From assembly GCA_017848055.1 (NCBI GenBank), contig JAGALZ010000006.1, positions 62,001 to 126,000 of the forward strand: 64,000 nucleotides of DNA, given 5' to 3'. The position numbers and the translations under genes were made by a program. Positions 9,181 through 17,324 of this stretch are shown here, piece by piece; the first letter of the stretch is position 1; each line of letters begins with the position of its first letter. Below the pieces are notes generated by a model. That model was not told where the DNA came from. It searched no databases and saw only the letters and a program-made list of their open reading frames with translations. Origin of the DNA: Oscillospiraceae bacterium (GTDB lineage: Bacteria > Bacillota > Clostridia > Oscillospirales > Ruminococcaceae).

Positions 9181-10344
9181 TTACTTTTTATTTATTTTGA
9201 CTGTACAAAGCTCGTTCTGTGCATTCCTGAGATTTTTCAGAAACTCGTCAATATCGCTTATCTGAGTTTCTCCCGAGAAGCTGAGGCGAAGTGTTGCGTC
9301 GGTTCTTTCGGGTGAGATTTTAAACTCCTGCAGCACTGAGCTTTTCTTGCCCTTGGAGCAGGCAGAGCCGCTTGACACGCAGATTCCTCTGTCGCTCATA
9401 TAGTTGAGCAGTGTTTCCGACTTATAATTGGGCATTGAGATACTAACGACATACGGAGATGCTGTTTCCTTTGAATTTACGAAAACGCCGTCCAGCTCAT
9501 TTATACTATTTATAATATAGTCCCTGAGTGCATTTGCCTTTTCGTATCTTTCATCTATCGTTTTGCAGAGCATTTCGACTGCGGCACCCATTCCTGCGAT
9601 TGCGGGGACGTTCTCGGTGCCTGAACGGAATGCTTTTTCCTGTCCGCCGCCGAGCATAAACGGTGCGATATGGACACCCTTCTTTACATACAGTACGCCT
9701 ACACCCTTGGGTGCATAAATCTTATGTCCGCTGACTGAAACGAGGTCTGCCGACAGCTTTGACGGCTTGACTTGGATTTTCATAAATCCCTGGACTGCGT
9801 CACAATGGGTGATACAGTCGGGGTAGCGTTTCTTTATCATCGAGAACGCTCTTTCAATCGGCAATACATAGCCCGTTTCGTTGTTTACTAGCATTGCACT
9901 TATGAGGCAGGTTTTTTCATCTACTGCGTCAAACAGCATTTTCGCTGTAATTTCGCCGTTTTCGTCGGGTGCGACTCTTGTGACCTGGGCTCCCATCTTC
10001 TCAAGCTTATCGAATGCGGCTTTTACCGACGGGTGCTCGACTGTAGTTGTAACCACCTTCGGCATTCGCTTCAATCTGTTCTCGCATGCCCCGAGTATTG
10101 CTGTGTTGTTGCTCTCGGTCGCTCCCGAGGTGAAAAACACCTCGTCCTCCCTGCAGGACAATGCGTTAGCGATTGCGTCTCTCGCTTTTATTACAAGTCT
10201 GTCGGCATCAAGCCCCGCAAAGTGGCGGCTCGATGGGTTGCCAAATGCTATCATGAGAGCTTCTGTGGCGGCATTTACCGCCTGCTCGCACGGCTTCGTT
10301 GTTGCGGCATTATCTAAGTAAATCAAGGTTGATACTTCCTTCAC
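9181..10344 (-). CDS. Cysteine desulfurase, NifS/IscS family (ThiI partner)
   Basis: PLP-dependent enzyme that transfers sulfur from cysteine to an active-site Cys. IYLDNAATTKP is at the N-terminus, VSGHKIYAPKGVG holds the PLP lysine, and SSGSACSKGK holds the catalytic Cys on the mobile loop. The family length of ~385 residues fits. Co-transcription with thiI suggests it supplies sulfur for 4-thiouridine rather than general Fe-S assembly; no iscU is present nearby. Two starts are possible: GTG at 10344 (AGGA 9 nt upstream) or TTG at 10326, giving MIYLDNAATT, with AAGGAAG 8 nt upstream. The latter gives the more usual family N-terminus. Confidence 0.92.
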   Translation of the reverse strand: MKEVSTLIYLDNAATTKPCEQAVNAATEALMIAFGNPSSRHFAGLDADRLVIKARDAIANALSCREDEVFFTSGATESNNTAILGACENRLKRMPKVVTTTVEHPSVKAAFDKLEKMGAQVTRVAPDENGEITAKMLFDAVDEKTCLISAMLVNNETGYVLPIERAFSMIKKRYPDCITHCDAVQGFMKIQVKPSKLSADLVSVSGHKIYAPKGVGVLYVKKGVHIAPFMLGGGQEKAFRSGTENVPAIAGMGAAVEMLCKTIDERYEKANALRDYIINSINELDGVFVNSKETASPYVVSISMPNYKSETLLNYMSDRGICVSSGSACSKGKKSSVLQEFKISPERTDATLRLSFSGETQISDIDEFLKNLRNAQNELCTVKINKK

Positions 10345-10678
10345 TCCAAATTTTCCTATCTTTTAATTATAACAAATTTTCCGACTTTAGTCAACTTGCC
10401 CCGCCTTCGCAAAATAGCCGTACAGCACACTCAGGGAAATACATTTATTATTGAGGAAAACCCTTTTGAAAAAGGGTTATTCCTCAAACTCCTTTCCTAA
10501 AACTTTTAGTAAAATTTCAGCCCCATAGGGTACTCATCGGAGAGAACATTTTAAATTCTCTGCTTTTTGATAGGTACCCTATGGGGCTGAAATCATATCA
10601 AAAGTCTTTGTAAGGGGGTTCGGGGGAGAAACTTTCTTCAGAAAGGTTTCCCCCGATAACACATCTATTTCTCGGGTG
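10345..10678. other. Intergenic region holding repeat copy A
   Basis: No gene is seen. The region holds the promoter side of the nifS-thiI operon and one copy of the 204-bp repeat listed separately. Confidence 0.7.
10451..10654 (+). repeat. 204-bp three-hairpin intergenic repeat, copy A
   Basis: It begins TTGAGGAAAACCC...GGGTT..TCCTCAA (hairpin 1). In the middle TTTCAGCCCCATAGGGTA pairs with TACCCTATGGGGCTGAAA (10515-10592), with a smaller AGAGAA/TTCTCT hairpin in its loop. It ends with GGGGGAGAAACTTTC/GAAAGGTTTCCCCC. Four other copies of nearly the same length occur in the window. Confidence 0.9.
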
Positions 10679-11770
10679 TTATTCGATTATTTCGTAGATG
10701 ACACCGAGTTTTCTACATTCTGCGTCGAGGTAATTTCTTGCCCATGCTGCGTCGGCATTTCTCATAATAACGCAAGGGGCTGACTCGACGAAGTCCATAG
10801 CTTCTTTGAGTCCGACCTCGGTAAACTCTCTGACGAGCTTGATTGCTGCCATTTTGCTCTGATATGGGCAGGATTTAATCCAGACGGTAGCGTTGCCCGC
10901 ACGCTTCCGGGGCTTCACCTCTACGGGCTGTGTTTCCTTCTTATAGCGATTTTCGACCCATTTCCCGTTCTTGTCCTTTGTTTTATAGATACCGTCGAAA
11001 GCGACGCCGTCCTTATATATGCCCTTGAACACTTTTCCGTCGCCGTAGTACATAACTCCCTCGCCGTGCATTTTACCTTCGCTGAAGTTACCGACATATC
11101 TATCTCCGTTTGGCCACTTCATTTCGCCGGTTCCTTCTCTTTTGTCAAAGAGGAAGCCGCCCTTGTAGGTTATTCCGCTGCTTGAATAAAACTCCTCAGC
11201 CTGGCCGCTCTTGCAGTCGCTTACCCAGTTACCCTTGTACCACGAGCCGTTTTCCCAGCGCATAACACCGTAGCCTTCACGCTTGCCGAGAGCATATCCG
11301 CCCTTATATGTTATCTTATCCTCTGCGAAATACTCCTCGCCCTTGCCGTCTCTCTTGTCGGCTTTCCAGTAGCCTTTGTACCAGGAACCGTTCTTGTAGG
11401 TCAAAACGCCGTAGCCCTCACGCTTGGTGTTTTTATAGTCGCCCTCATACACAGTGCCGTTCGGGAAAGTGTAGACACCCTTGCCGCAGATTTCGCCCTT
11501 TCTGTATTCGCCGACGTGCTTCTCACCGTTTGCGTACCAGAACTCGCCTTTTCCGTGCTTGAGGTCGTTTTTCCACTCGCCTCTGTACATTGCACCGTTG
11601 GGATATCGCATTGTGCCCTTGCCGTGACGCTTGCCTTTTTTGAAGCTACCCTCGTATCTGTTTCCGTTCTCATACTGACAGGTACCCTTGCCCGTGAAAT
11701 CATCGCCGGGGATAACCTCTTCAAGCACACCGTAGGATTCGTATTCGCTTTCATCTATATAGTTACTCAT
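10679..11770 (-). CDS. MORN-repeat protein with ribosomal L7/L12-like C-terminal domain
   Basis: About ten to eleven MORN units (GxGxxxxxNGxxYxGxxxxGxxxG) fill residues ~20-270, for example GKGTMRYPNGAMYRGEWKND. The last ~65 residues are different. IKLVREFTEVGLKEAMDFVE closely resembles the C-terminal domain of ribosomal protein L7/L12 (KVIKxVREITGLGLKEAKDLVE) and ends with a further helix and strand (YLDAECRKLGVIYEIIE). There is no signal peptide. MORN arrays act as membrane or protein scaffolds in other systems; the bacterial role here is unknown. I start at ATG 11770 (AAGGGTG 8 nt upstream); the ATG 8 codons earlier has a site too close to it. It is flanked by repeat copies A and B and looks monocistronic. 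Confidence 0.8.
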   Translation of the reverse strand: MSNYIDESEYESYGVLEEVIPGDDFTGKGTCQYENGNRYEGSFKKGKRHGKGTMRYPNGAMYRGEWKNDLKHGKGEFWYANGEKHVGEYRKGEICGKGVYTFPNGTVYEGDYKNTKREGYGVLTYKNGSWYKGYWKADKRDGKGEEYFAEDKITYKGGYALGKREGYGVMRWENGSWYKGNWVSDCKSGQAEEFYSSSGITYKGGFLFDKREGTGEMKWPNGDRYVGNFSEGKMHGEGVMYYGDGKVFKGIYKDGVAFDGIYKTKDKNGKWVENRYKKETQPVEVKPRKRAGNATVWIKSCPYQSKMAAIKLVREFTEVGLKEAMDFVESAPCVIMRNADAAWARNYLDAECRKLGVIYEIIE

Positions 11771-12086
11771 TCTTTCACACCCTTTTGAAAACATACCTCA
11801 ATTATAGCAGATACACCCCCACCCGTCAATACAAAGCTTTGCATATGTTGTTGAGGAAAACCCTTTTGAAAAAGGGTTTTCCTCAAACTCCTTTCCTAAA
11901 ACTTTTGTAATAAAATTTCAGCCCCCTATGGTACTCACCAAAGAGAATGCTTTGAGATTCTCTGCTTCTGATAGGTACCCTAGGGGGCTGAAATCGTATT
12001 AAAAGTCTTTGTAAGGGGGCTTGGGGGACAAACTTTCTTCAGAAAGGTTTCCCCCAAAAATACATACAAATCTTTTGTATTAACTG
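11771..12086. other. Intergenic region holding repeat copy B
   Basis: No gene. It holds the promoter region of the MORN gene and repeat copy B, which also lies 3' of the long transporter operon. Confidence 0.7.
11851..12055 (+). repeat. 204-bp three-hairpin intergenic repeat, copy B (diverged)
   Basis: Same layout as copy A: TTGAGGAAAACCCTTTT / AAAGGGTTTTCCTCAA hairpin, central palindrome, then the GGGGGA..CCCCC hairpin. The central stem differs: CAGCCCCCTATGG opposite CCCTAGGGGGCTG, in which one A-T pair has become C-G on both arms. Confidence 0.88.
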
Positions 12087-13133
12087 TTAGCCAACAAGAC
12101 CTGAACGCTCAATACCTTCGATGAAGTATCTCTGTAAGAAGATATACATAATAAGGATAGGAGCGATAGTAAGGAGACATCCGGATTCGAGCCAAACAAT
12201 CATAGCACGGATTCCAGGTGGCTGGTTATTAAAGAGCTGGTATGTAAGTGTACCGCTGAGGTTCTTAAGCATAAGAGCGACTGTTTCGTTCTGTGTAAAG
12301 AATGAAGATGAAACATAGAAGTCATTCCAGTACCATACGATTGAGAAAAGGAAAACGGTAAGGAAGGAAGTCTTTGCGTTAGGAACCATTACCTTGATAA
12401 AGGTCTTGAGCGGACCGCAACCGTCGAGGTAAGCTGCGTCCTCAAGCTCCTTAGGAAGTCCTCTGAAGAACTGGCGGAAGATGAGGATAAACAGACCTGC
12501 ACGGATACCGTTTGCGAACATTGCAGGCAGGTACATTGGCCAGCCTGAGTCGATAAGTGACACTGTATCGCCGGTGATGAGCGGAATAATTCCGAAGAGG
12601 TCAAAGAACGCATACTGCAGATACATCGGGATTGTGATAATCTGCGGAGGAACGATAATCATTGCGATTACGAGTCCGAAGAGAATGCCCTTGGCCTTGA
12701 AATTAAATCTTGCGAAGCCGTAGCCTGTGATTGAGCAGGTTACAACCTGTAAGAGTGACGCTATCATATTGAGCTTTAAAGTATTCAATACTGTTGACTC
12801 AAAGTTCATAATCTCGAAGGTTTCCTCGATATTCTTTAATGTAAAGGACTTTGGAAGCCATACGATTGAAGGGTCACTCATCTGCTCTGATGGTCTGAAT
12901 GCTGTTGAAAGCATAAAGATAATCGGATAGAGGATTACGAAGCCTAAGCCGAAAATGATAAGAAATCTGAAAATCGGCCAAACGGCACCAATGATTCGCT
13001 TATTCTTGTTATAGCGAATCTGTTCGGGGGTGAGATAGTTCTCGATACCTTCGTCCTTCATCTTTTCGTATCTGGCCTTACGTATCTTTTTCATCTCTTT
13101 TTCAAACTGTTTTTCTTCTTTTCTGGTTGCCAC
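12087..13133 (-). CDS. Carbohydrate ABC transporter permease, MalG type (second pair)
   Basis: Six predicted membrane helices after an unusually long charged N-terminal tail (about 50 residues rich in Lys/Glu). The cytoplasmic EAA loop that contacts the ATPase is EDAAYLDGCGPLKTFIKVMVP. The ending YFIEGIERSGLVG is typical of MalG-type subunits. GTG start with AAGGGGGGATT upstream. It is the last gene of the ten-gene cluster and lies 13 nt after its MalF-type partner. The specific sugar cannot be told from sequence. No MalK-type ATPase is in the cluster; the LolD-type ATPases of the cluster or the MsmK-like ATPase at 29.1 kb would have to drive it. Confidence 0.9.
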   Translation of the reverse strand: MATRKEEKQFEKEMKKIRKARYEKMKDEGIENYLTPEQIRYNKNKRIIGAVWPIFRFLIIFGLGFVILYPIIFMLSTAFRPSEQMSDPSIVWLPKSFTLKNIEETFEIMNFESTVLNTLKLNMIASLLQVVTCSITGYGFARFNFKAKGILFGLVIAMIIVPPQIITIPMYLQYAFFDLFGIIPLITGDTVSLIDSGWPMYLPAMFANGIRAGLFILIFRQFFRGLPKELEDAAYLDGCGPLKTFIKVMVPNAKTSFLTVFLFSIVWYWNDFYVSSSFFTQNETVALMLKNLSGTLTYQLFNNQPPGIRAMIVWLESGCLLTIAPILIMYIFLQRYFIEGIERSGLVG

Positions 13134-13146
13134 TTGTAATCCCCCC

Positions 13147-14205
13147 TTATCCTACTTCGTAGTAAACGAATTTATTAACAATTGCAATTACAATTCCAAG
13201 CGCAAGCGCTACTATACCAAAGTACAGCCACAGCATCGCCGACTGGTAACCGAATTCCCAGTTATCACTCATACTAAGAACGATTGACATTACAGGGTTT
13301 TCAGGGTCTACGAAGGAGTCAACGATTGTGTATACAAGGCTTGCAATAATCATAGGGCTGATGTTCGGAAGAGTAATCTTCCAGAAATATTCCCATGATG
13401 TTGCGCCCTCCATCTGAGCTGCTTCCTTAGCTGATGCAGGAATTGTCTGCAGAGCTGAGAGGAAGAGGAGAATCTGGATACCGGAGTTCCATACGAGGTT
13501 AAAGATGTCACTCGTGAGGGCGTTAATGATTTCGTTAAGCTTTTCGCTGATATTTGAAATTCCCAGGTAAGCGAGAAGGTCGCCAACGAGGTCGGTTTCG
13601 AAGAGGGAGTTGAACTGCTCTGTTCCGCCGTTTGTACCAGCAGAGTCCATATTACCGTTGATGATGTCGATAACAGGACCTGTTGCGATGATAACCGGCA
13701 GGAAGAAGATTGCTCTTGCGATTGTTCTTCCCTTGAACTTCTGATTGAGGATGATAGCGATAAAGATTGAGAACACGAGAATGAGCGGTGTCTTAAGAGC
13801 TGTATCGCCGAGTACCTCAGGGAGAGCTGTCGGGTATGTCGGGTGGACTGTAAGAGCGTTCTTATAGTTCTGGATTCCGATAAACTTCAAATCCATTCCT
13901 CCGACACCCGGAACAGGCTTTGCGTCACAGAACGACCAGATTATCGATTCGATTACCGGCATTATAAAGAAGTATATACTGCCGAGGAACCAAAGAAGGA
14001 TAAATCCGTAGCCGTAGAGTGCCTTTCTTCTTTCGTAAGGGATATTGAGTCCCTTCTGCTTCTTAGGCTTTTCAGCCTTCTGAGGCTTTGATGGAGCCTC
14101 AGCTGCGACAGCTTCTGCTGCCGGTGCGATTTCGTCAGCTACTGCTTCGTTTGCAGCTTCGACTGTTTCTTCGATATTATCAATATCCTTGATATTTTCG
14201 CTCAT
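13147..14205 (-). CDS. Carbohydrate ABC transporter permease, MalF type (second pair)
   Basis: 352 residues with an N-terminal cytoplasmic extension of about 55 residues rich in Ala/Glu/Pro/Lys, then six to seven membrane helices. The EAA loop is KEAAQMEGATSWEYFWKITL. Its ATG overlaps the stop of the DUF5696 gene as TAATG, so translation of the two is coupled. Both second-pair permeases carry unusual charged N-terminal extensions that the first pair lacks, which may be contacts for another cluster component. Substrate unknown. Confidence 0.9.
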   Translation of the reverse strand: MSENIKDIDNIEETVEAANEAVADEIAPAAEAVAAEAPSKPQKAEKPKKQKGLNIPYERRKALYGYGFILLWFLGSIYFFIMPVIESIIWSFCDAKPVPGVGGMDLKFIGIQNYKNALTVHPTYPTALPEVLGDTALKTPLILVFSIFIAIILNQKFKGRTIARAIFFLPVIIATGPVIDIINGNMDSAGTNGGTEQFNSLFETDLVGDLLAYLGISNISEKLNEIINALTSDIFNLVWNSGIQILLFLSALQTIPASAKEAAQMEGATSWEYFWKITLPNISPMIIASLVYTIVDSFVDPENPVMSIVLSMSDNWEFGYQSAMLWLYFGIVALALGIVIAIVNKFVYYEVG

Positions 14206-16676
14206 TAGCCCATCAAACCTCCTGTCATTTTAATTTCTTCAAGGTCTACGCCCACGCCGTTAACTGTTACAGTTACGTTGTCAAGGTCTACGACTACTAC
14301 AACATCGGACTTGCCTTCTGCACTGTATGTAGTTGTAAGAACGTTGCCCTCACGCTTGAAGTCTGAGATTGTCATCTTACTTACAGGAGCAAGGATGCTT
14401 GAAGCAATCTTGTTCTGCTTAGATGCTGTATCAATCCAAGCGCCGTGGTATGCGTAGTAGAGGTCGTTGTACTCTGTATCAGCGACCTCGGAAGCATTTT
14501 CATAAATCATATCGTAGTGCAGGCCTGCACCGTATGCGATAGAGAGTAAGAATGCTTCCTGAACATCAGATGTCTTATTGATTGACTCTGATGCGTATGG
14601 AACGTATCCGTGAACTACCATCTGGTAGAGTGGGATATCGTAGTCCGAAAGGTTGTATCCGCTGGAGTAAAGCGGAACGTCTGTGATATGGTCAGCGTAC
14701 TTGATGAGGTAGCCGTTTGCACCGTCACAGAGGATACCGTCAACACCGTTTTCGATTGCGTCCTCGTATCCGCTGATAATTGTATTCATTGACTGATATC
14801 TTACTGACTTTTCTCTCTTGAGGAAGTCAGAAACGAGAGCAGTTGAATAGTTACCGAAGGAAACTGATGACTGGTCGTTGTCGCCGAAGCTTTCGATTAT
14901 TTCGCCGAAAACCTTACCGTATGCATTTGGAGTAAGAAGAGCAGGTGAAACGTCTCTGTCTTCAACGCCGAATGCGATAGAGTAGCTTGACTGTCTTGAG
15001 TAAGCGTTCGAGATTCTGATTGCGGTATTTGTAAGAGTCCAGTAACCCCATGTTGAGCTGTTCATTGTAAAGTTATCCATTGTAGGATAGAGCTCTGCGT
15101 CGATACCGCTCATATATTCCTTGAGGTCCTTGAAATCGCTCTTTCCGCCGAGTGTGCCGGAAGGCTTATACTTTGTAGAGATGTTTTCCTTGATAAGCTT
15201 GTTTGTCCAGTCGTTGTAAGCAACAACCATATCCTCAACGCCGTTTTCATCAAACTGCTCGAGAATCTTCTTTGCTTCTTCGAAGGAAGTCATCGAAGTC
15301 TTAAGGTCAAACGGAATGCCGAGGATTGACTTCTGCTTCAATACACCGCCGTAGAGGTCTAAGTAGAAGTTGTACTTATTCTCCTCAACGGAAGAAGTAA
15401 GTCCGTTATCAACGAGGTAATCTCTGTACACCTTTGCAACATCAGCGTAGTTTACTCCCTCATCGTCTGAAATAGGTGTGAACTTAACTGATACGGAAGG
15501 AGTTGAGATATCGCCCTTTTCGAAAACTGTAAGCTTGTTTCCTACGTCACCGCTCATATAGTAGATGTCGGATGAACGGAGCTCGAACTGGAAGTAGCAG
15601 GAGTTATAGGACTGATTATTCTGACCGTTTACCTGCGCATTTGCAGTTGCGTTTGCGTGTCCTTCTTCAGCGATTGACACGAGAGCATCGTTGCCGCTTA
15701 CTGTTGCGAGAACCGGCATATAAGCCTGCTCAGTTACCTTTGGAGCACTGAGTGGAACGGCTGTATAATCTCTGCCGTAAATCTTCTGGGAATAAATTGC
15801 GTAGTCAGACTTACCGTTGTTATAGTTGACAACTGCACCTGTACCGTCAGGAATAACCATATAACCCTCGGCTACTGTTCCGTCAAGATTTGTTGCAGGA
15901 GCTGCACCGAACTGAGGAGCAAGAGCGATATTTGTAATAACCTTGCCGTCCTCCTGGCTGTTATTCTTTTCAACGATTTTGGTTGTATCAACCGATACTC
16001 TCAGTCCGTCCTCTTCGAGAACGTACTTTACAGGAACGGTAATCTGGCAGGACTTGAAGTAGTAAGAAATCTCAAGTCCGTTCTGGATTTCCTTAACCTT
16101 TTCGGTTGCATCTGAGCAGGAGTAGAGCGCCTTTGTTGTACGCTTGCCCTGTCTTAAGTCTGCAAATGTAAGAACTACATTTGAAGCAATCTGCTTACGC
16201 TGTGTATCCTTCATTGTCTTTCCCTTTACAGGGTCAATGATTGTATCATCAGCAAAAGCATTGATTGGGTTTGACCACCAAATCTTACCTGTTTCCTTTA
16301 CGAGGAGGGCAAATCTAGGAGGGTTAACTTCCTTCTTCTTCTTTTTGGACTTTGAGTCCTCCTCATCGCCTTCAACAGGCTCTTCCTCTACCTCTTCACG
16401 CTCGCCGTCGTCGTAATAGAGAGTAAAGTTATCATTTTCTGCGACAACCTTACAGAAGCCGAGTGCTTCCTGGTCTGTCATTTTTGGAGGAAGCTCGTCA
16501 TCATCTTCCTCTTCTTCGTCTTCGCCATCCGTCTGTTCGCCGCTGTCAGCTGTATTATCGATTGTTACTGCATCTACATCTTCATCAGTAGAGCTTGCGA
16601 GAATTGAGCTTGAAGGAGCGAGCATTGTAAGAACCAGTGCGAATACGAGCATCTTTTTCCATTTTTTATTCTGCAT
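14205..16676 (-). CDS. DUF5696-like secreted protein, possibly glycosidase-like
   Basis: 823 residues with a Sec signal (ends about residue 28), an acidic linker (EDEEEEDDDE), then a large globular region. Segments such as GYMVIPDGTGAVVNYNNG, a long series of Tyr/Trp/Asp-rich blocks (YNDWTN, YPTMDNFTMNSSTWGYW, DGILCDGANGYLIKY) and YYAYHGAWIDTA fit the DUF5696 family as I recall it from clostridial and Paenibacillus ABC clusters. The distribution of Asp/Tyr/Trp and the length resemble a (beta/alpha)8 glycoside hydrolase, but I cannot identify catalytic residues, so enzyme activity is inference. The gene lies inside the transporter operon between a Yip1-like membrane protein and the second permease pair. 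Confidence 0.72.
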   Translation of the reverse strand: MQNKKWKKMLVFALVLTMLAPSSSILASSTDEDVDAVTIDNTADSGEQTDGEDEEEEDDDELPPKMTDQEALGFCKVVAENDNFTLYYDDGEREEVEEEPVEGDEEDSKSKKKKKEVNPPRFALLVKETGKIWWSNPINAFADDTIIDPVKGKTMKDTQRKQIASNVVLTFADLRQGKRTTKALYSCSDATEKVKEIQNGLEISYYFKSCQITVPVKYVLEEDGLRVSVDTTKIVEKNNSQEDGKVITNIALAPQFGAAPATNLDGTVAEGYMVIPDGTGAVVNYNNGKSDYAIYSQKIYGRDYTAVPLSAPKVTEQAYMPVLATVSGNDALVSIAEEGHANATANAQVNGQNNQSYNSCYFQFELRSSDIYYMSGDVGNKLTVFEKGDISTPSVSVKFTPISDDEGVNYADVAKVYRDYLVDNGLTSSVEENKYNFYLDLYGGVLKQKSILGIPFDLKTSMTSFEEAKKILEQFDENGVEDMVVAYNDWTNKLIKENISTKYKPSGTLGGKSDFKDLKEYMSGIDAELYPTMDNFTMNSSTWGYWTLTNTAIRISNAYSRQSSYSIAFGVEDRDVSPALLTPNAYGKVFGEIIESFGDNDQSSVSFGNYSTALVSDFLKREKSVRYQSMNTIISGYEDAIENGVDGILCDGANGYLIKYADHITDVPLYSSGYNLSDYDIPLYQMVVHGYVPYASESINKTSDVQEAFLLSIAYGAGLHYDMIYENASEVADTEYNDLYYAYHGAWIDTASKQNKIASSILAPVSKMTISDFKREGNVLTTTYSAEGKSDVVVVVDLDNVTVTVNGVGVDLEEIKMTGGLMG

Positions 16677-16693
16677 ATCTACACCACCGTTTC

Positions 16694-17323
16694 TTAGCCG
16701 CGGATTCTATACGAGATTTCCGTATAAAGCGAATAGAAGAATACGTATACCTGCTGGAAAAGTGAGAGAAGGAGTATCAGCAGGAACAGTATCAGAAGCA
16801 TAGCCACAAGTGTCAGGACTATGCAAACGAATGTCTTTAAGAATGAATACTGGTGAACAGCCTTCATTGCCTGGAACATAAGCACGATTGACCAGCCAAG
16901 TCCCAGTAAGCTTACTGCGTTGAGCCAGATTGCTTCGTCAAGAACCATAAAGTTTGAAATGATTACTGAAACGAAGAGGCTTACAATATAAGGTACGAGG
17001 GCGTAAGCGGAGTTAATGCAAATCTGCTTTAATCTGCCTTCGCCGTCGAGAAGAGTACATACAGACCAGTTTGCAATTACCCATGTGAAGAAGTAAACGA
17101 AGCTCTGTACGATAAGCGGAACAACGTTGAACACCTTTGTGTATGCGTTGTTGAATGCAAATCCGATAAGCTGTCTGTCTGCCACTGTTGCGATAAAGAA
17201 CAGAACTACGATTGTCATTGCAATCTTCATTGAGCCCTGCTTTTTCCATCTTAAATCTTCAAAGCCCTCGATAGGGTGGAAGACACAGTGTTTGAGCCAG
17301 CCCAGTGGGGTGAATTCATACAT
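16694..17323 (-). CDS. Yip1-family membrane protein
   Basis: 209 residues with five hydrophobic helices (first at about 35-55) and a short N-terminal motif FHPIEGFEDLRW typical of bacterial Yip1-domain proteins in such clusters. It begins with ATG one base after the stop of the NHL/TPR gene, with AAGGAGGAAGAAT as ribosome site, so it is translationally linked. Bacterial Yip1-domain proteins have no established role. The position suggests a membrane partner of the NHL/TPR protein and the permeases. Confidence 0.75.
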   Translation of the reverse strand: MYEFTPLGWLKHCVFHPIEGFEDLRWKKQGSMKIAMTIVVLFFIATVADRQLIGFAFNNAYTKVFNVVPLIVQSFVYFFTWVIANWSVCTLLDGEGRLKQICINSAYALVPYIVSLFVSVIISNFMVLDEAIWLNAVSLLGLGWSIVLMFQAMKAVHQYSFLKTFVCIVLTLVAMLLILFLLILLLSLFQQVYVFFYSLYTEISYRIRG

Positions 17324-17324
17324 A

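Noticed and set aside
10451..10654. Repeat copies as a CRISPR array or riboswitch
   Set aside because: Copies are far apart, about 204 bp each, in both orientations and at gene 3' ends; no regular spacers and no aptamer pattern that I recognise.
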